Below, piece by piece: positions 61,199 through 64,000 of a stretch of DNA of 64,000 nt. Below the pieces are notes generated by a model that did no database searches, had not been told where the DNA came from, and was given only the letters and a program-made list of their open reading frames with translations. The first letter of the stretch is position 1; each line of letters starts with the position of its first letter. The position numbers and the translations under genes were made by a program. This stretch comes from Adhaeribacter rhizoryzae. Lineage in GTDB: Bacteria > Bacteroidota > Bacteroidia > Cytophagales > Hymenobacteraceae. Location: contig NZ_VWSF01000022.1 in NCBI RefSeq assembly GCF_008629685.1, positions 1-64,000 on the forward strand, in the 5' to 3' direction.

Positions 61199-62230
61199 TT
61201 AAAAAATATACCGGATAGGGCACCACGGAATAATTTCCTGCTGCAACTGCTTAAATTCTTCTATTAATTGGGCTTTTAGCTGGTGCTGGTAGCGCACGTT
61301 AATACCGCCAAACTGGCTGCGCTTAGTTTCCTGCGTTGCCGGTGTCCAGATTAATTCCTCGGCCTTCGGGTTGATGCTTAAATTAACTTCGTGTTGCCAG
61401 AAGTTATGCGTTAAAAATATTACTTCAGAACTCATTTGGGCTTTTACCTGCGGGTGCACTGCTTCGTTTAGTTGCGCAAATAATTCGCGGTAATCATCCT
61501 GCCAGCCTTCGTAAACAATCACCGGCGAAAAGTTAACATGCACCTCGTAGCCGGCCTGGTAAAAATCGTTGATGGCGGCAATGCGCTTGTCAACAGAATC
61601 AGTGCGCACATCTACCAGCTTACTTACTTTATGGGGCAATAAACTAAACCGGATGCGAACTTTGCCTTGCGGATCGTAAGTAAGCAAATCGGGATTCACG
61701 AACTTGGTAGCAAAAGTGGCAAAAGCCTTCGGGTGCTGCCGGTAAAAATCTACAGCTACTTTTACATTATCCGAAATAGAAGCATCTACCGAAATATCGG
61801 AGTTACAGCCAATATCGTAGGTGTAGTACAAGGGGTGGGTTTGGTTAGGCACTTTGGGCCAAACCTGCTTTTGCACGTGCTTATCTACCGCAGCCAATAT
61901 TTCTTCGGTGTTGGTAAACAAGGTAATCGGGTTTACGGGCTTGTTCCGGTCTACGTAGCAATAAGCACAAGCGCCTAAACAGCCGTTGGCTAAGCTAGGC
62001 GAAATAAAATCAGAACTCCGGCCACTCTCTTTGCAAATTAAGGTTTTTAAACGGCCCAACACCAGCACATTAGACTTTACCTGGTAATGGTTGCCGTCTA
62101 AACCCGGCAAACGGTTATGTTGCTTTATTTCTTCGCGGGCCGCATCCGGGTAAGTTGCCAAAGCCTGTAAACCGCGCGCGTTCAGCGCATCGGGGGTATA
62201 TAATATTGTAGAAGGATTGAGTTTCTGCAT
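61199..62230 (-). CDS. radical SAM protein of the spore photoproduct lyase family
   Basis: A 343-residue radical SAM enzyme. The cluster motif is CLGACAYCYVDRNKP (C-x3-C-x2-C) near residue 90, preceded by SPSLANG. KVRIRFSLLPHKVSKLVDVR, VHVNFSPVIVYEGWQDDYRE and EVIFLTHNFWQHEVNL follow the SplB pattern. In spore formers SplB repairs the UV thymine dimer; in non-sporulating Bacteroidota the homologue's substrate is not established, though DNA repair is plausible. It stands alone between two terminator/gap regions. Confidence 0.85.
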   Translation of the reverse strand: MQKLNPSTILYTPDALNARGLQALATYPDAAREEIKQHNRLPGLDGNHYQVKSNVLVLGRLKTLICKESGRSSDFISPSLANGCLGACAYCYVDRNKPVNPITLFTNTEEILAAVDKHVQKQVWPKVPNQTHPLYYTYDIGCNSDISVDASISDNVKVAVDFYRQHPKAFATFATKFVNPDLLTYDPQGKVRIRFSLLPHKVSKLVDVRTDSVDKRIAAINDFYQAGYEVHVNFSPVIVYEGWQDDYRELFAQLNEAVHPQVKAQMSSEVIFLTHNFWQHEVNLSINPKAEELIWTPATQETKRSQFGGINVRYQHQLKAQLIEEFKQLQQEIIPWCPIRYIF

Positions 62231-62475
62231 ACAGGATTATAACAGGCGCCACGGGGGCTTGGTTCAGCTTGATGTTATTTAATGTTGTTGGTAATCAGTA
62301 GTTTATAAATAATATTTGAGCTGATTTAGCATGCGTTTACCTGCCTGAAATCAGAGGAAATAATATTATAATCGGGCTAAAATCTGGGTCTGATTACGCT
62401 AATAAACCAGCAAACCTATTTAATGTTTTTGTAGTTTTTAAGCGCATTTTTTAAGAAGAGTACGCCGGGTAGGTG

Positions 62476-63867
62476 CTAATCCATAAACCACTTAACGTAT
62501 TTGGCTTTTTTCTGATAGGGCGGATACCGCAACGGAATATCTAATTTGGTAGTTGCTTTTAAAACGCCTTTGCTGTGCGTAAACGTATCGAAACTGTATT
62601 TGCCGTGGTAACTGCCCAGGCCGCTGGTGCCAACGCCACCAAAAGGTATAGCCGGATTAGCTAAATGTAATACCGTGTCGTTTACGCAGCCACCGCCGAA
62701 GCGCACTTGCTGCATTATATAATTTTCGTTTGCCTTGCTATTGGTAAATAAATATAAAGCCAGCGGGTAAGGCTGCCGCGCAATCATCTGGGGCACTTCT
62801 TCCAGGCGCTCGTAGGTTAGGATGGGCAAAACAGGGCCAAATATTTCTTCCTGCATCACTGGGTCATCGGGGGTAATATTATCCAGCAGGGTAGGTGCAA
62901 TATATTTGTCTTTTTCATCGGTTTGCCCGCCAAGTAAAATCCGGCCATTATTTAAGAATTTGGTTACAGCTTCGTAGTGTTTTTTATTTAGCATGCGTGG
63001 GTAATCCGGACTTTGGGCCGGATCTTCCCCGTAAAAATCTTTTAAGGTTTCGGCCATTAGGCGCACAAACTTTTCCTTAACAGATTGCTGAATTATTAAA
63101 TAATCGGGGGCAACGCAGGTTTGGCCGGCATTCAGAAATTTACCCCAGGCAATGCGGCGGGCGGCTACCTTTAAATTAGCGGTTTCGTCTATTACGCAAG
63201 GGCTTTTACCGCCTAATTCTAATGTTACGGGGGTTAAGTGTTTAGCGGCCGCCGCCATAATAATTTTGCCTACTGGTACGCTGCCCGTAAAAAAAACATG
63301 GTCGAAAGGGTAGTTTTCCATTAGGACCGGTACTACCACCGAACCAACGCCCTGCACCACGGCAATATATTCCGGCGGAAAAGCATCCTGTATTATTTTT
63401 TCAATAGCCTGAGCAGTATGGGTAGTTTCTTCGGAAGGTTTTAAAATGGCGCAGTTTCCGCCGGCTATGGCACCTACTAGCGGCGAAATCAGGAGTTGGA
63501 AAGGATAATTCCAGGGTGCAATAATAAAGGTAAGTCCCAGCGGGTCGCGGTATATTTTGCTCAGGGCAGGCTGCGCTATCAGCGGTGTAGAAACGCGCTG
63601 GGGTTTCATCCAATCTTTTAAGTGCTTTAGGGCATAATTTATTTCTTCGTAAACAAAACCTATTTCGGTGGTGTAGCTTTCGGTCGGCGACTTTCGCAAA
63701 TCCTGGTACAGAGCTTCGGTTATTAGAGCCTCGTGCGTACGAACAGCTTTTTTCAGGCGCAACAATTGCTGTTTCCGGAAAGCATAACTTCTGGTTTGGC
63801 CACTCTCGAAAAATTGCCGCTGCTGTTCGTGCAATTTATGGTAGTCGGGGTTTGGCGCTTGGTTCAT
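62476..63867 (-). CDS. aldehyde dehydrogenase (NAD(P)-dependent, class-3-like)
   Basis: A 463-residue ALDH. NAD-binding FFTGSVPVGKIIMAAAAKH near 195, catalytic Glu in TLELGGKSPCVID near 217, catalytic Cys in FLNAGQTCVAPDYLI near 250, and EEIFGPVLPIL near 345. It is short at the N-terminus, like class-3/fatty-aldehyde dehydrogenases, and lacks a clear C-terminal membrane anchor. Natural substrate unknown. No operon partner is visible. Confidence 0.94.
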   Translation of the reverse strand: MNQAPNPDYHKLHEQQRQFFESGQTRSYAFRKQQLLRLKKAVRTHEALITEALYQDLRKSPTESYTTEIGFVYEEINYALKHLKDWMKPQRVSTPLIAQPALSKIYRDPLGLTFIIAPWNYPFQLLISPLVGAIAGGNCAILKPSEETTHTAQAIEKIIQDAFPPEYIAVVQGVGSVVVPVLMENYPFDHVFFTGSVPVGKIIMAAAAKHLTPVTLELGGKSPCVIDETANLKVAARRIAWGKFLNAGQTCVAPDYLIIQQSVKEKFVRLMAETLKDFYGEDPAQSPDYPRMLNKKHYEAVTKFLNNGRILLGGQTDEKDKYIAPTLLDNITPDDPVMQEEIFGPVLPILTYERLEEVPQMIARQPYPLALYLFTNSKANENYIMQQVRFGGGCVNDTVLHLANPAIPFGGVGTSGLGSYHGKYSFDTFTHSKGVLKATTKLDIPLRYPPYQKKAKYVKWFMD

Positions 63868-63935
63868 AACAGATAGCTTTTATTTAAAAGGTTGCTGCTA
63901 TAAACGTTTGTTGTAAGTACAGGTTAATTACCTGG

Positions 63936-64000
63936 CTATACCGCAATGGTTAAGTTCGCGCTGCTGGTATATTTCTCGCGCAATAAATGCATAAACAAAA
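63936..64000 (-). CDS. possible C-terminal end of a minus-strand gene (cut by edge)
   Basis: The last bases read, on the minus strand, as an open frame LFMHLLREKYTSSANLTIAV ending at TAG (63938-63936), with codons typical of this genome (ACC, AGC, GCG, TTA). Only 21 codons are visible, so it may be chance; no function can be given. Confidence 0.35.
   Translation of the reverse strand, partial: LFMHLLREKYTSSANLTIAV

Overview
The window looks like a chromosomal segment of a Bacteroidota member, most likely order Cytophagales and close to Adhaeribacter/Hymenobacteraceae. This is inferred from two SusC/SusD pairs, many lipoproteins with Bacteroidota-style lipoboxes, a Nudix-type AraR regulator, a Bacteroidota promoter of the form TTG-N21-TATATTTG, and weak Shine-Dalgarno sites. 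No tRNA, rRNA, CRISPR array or phage was seen. The only clear mobile element is an IS4-type transposase cut by the left edge, on the minus strand and absent from a simple complete-ORF view.

Layout. 1-0.62 kb: partial IS4 transposase, then a short GC-rich unassigned segment. 1.0-3.6 kb: a cNMP/CBS/DUF294 signalling protein translationally coupled to a membrane-tailed DEDDh exonuclease. 3.7-14.6 kb: an L-arabinose/arabinan locus with araB-araD-araA and a sodium/sugar symporter (minus), the Nudix-type AraR, and two GH43 arabinanases (plus) flanking a decayed GH51 arabinofuranosidase. 14.9-28.6 kb (all minus): galM, a SusC/SusD/DUF3823 unit, and a three-gene oxidoreductase unit (ThuA-dehydrogenase-HEAT-cupredoxin fusion, TIM-barrel isomerase, Gfo/Idh/MocA), with a divergent AraC-type regulator. 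29.7-44.7 kb: mixed genes, including an APS kinase, a PQQ-type sugar dehydrogenase, a ROK kinase with an MFS transporter, a HEAT-bearing Npt1-like transporter followed by a stand-alone cNMP-binding protein, an HD phosphohydrolase and a beta-helix lipoprotein. 45.1-60.5 kb: a glucuronoxylan locus with GH10 xylanase, GH67 alpha-glucuronidase and a LacI regulator (minus), divergent from SusC/SusD, ThuA, a Tat-exported Gfo/Idh/MocA protein, an SDR mannonate oxidoreductase and uxuA (plus). 60.5-64 kb: an atypical AT-rich membrane protein, a spore-photoproduct-lyase-like radical SAM protein and an aldehyde dehydrogenase.

How it works together. Secreted GH43 enzymes release arabinose or arabino-oligosaccharides, the symporter imports sugar, and AraB/D/A convert it to xylulose 5-phosphate under AraR. 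In the second locus GH10 and GH67 debranch and cut glucuronoxylan, SusC/D imports oligosaccharides, and the SDR plus UxuA carry fructuronate through mannonate to 2-keto-3-deoxygluconate. Two matching LacI-type operator candidates lie in the lacI-susC divergent region.

Non-coding highlights: a dispersed palindromic intergenic repeat family in four places with compensatory stem changes; strong hairpin terminators between most convergent units; a 58-bp loop-less near-perfect palindrome; and a marked excess of AATATT, including a TAA-TATT context at several stop codons. Several gene starts are corrected here from TTG/GTG or upstream starts to a downstream ATG.
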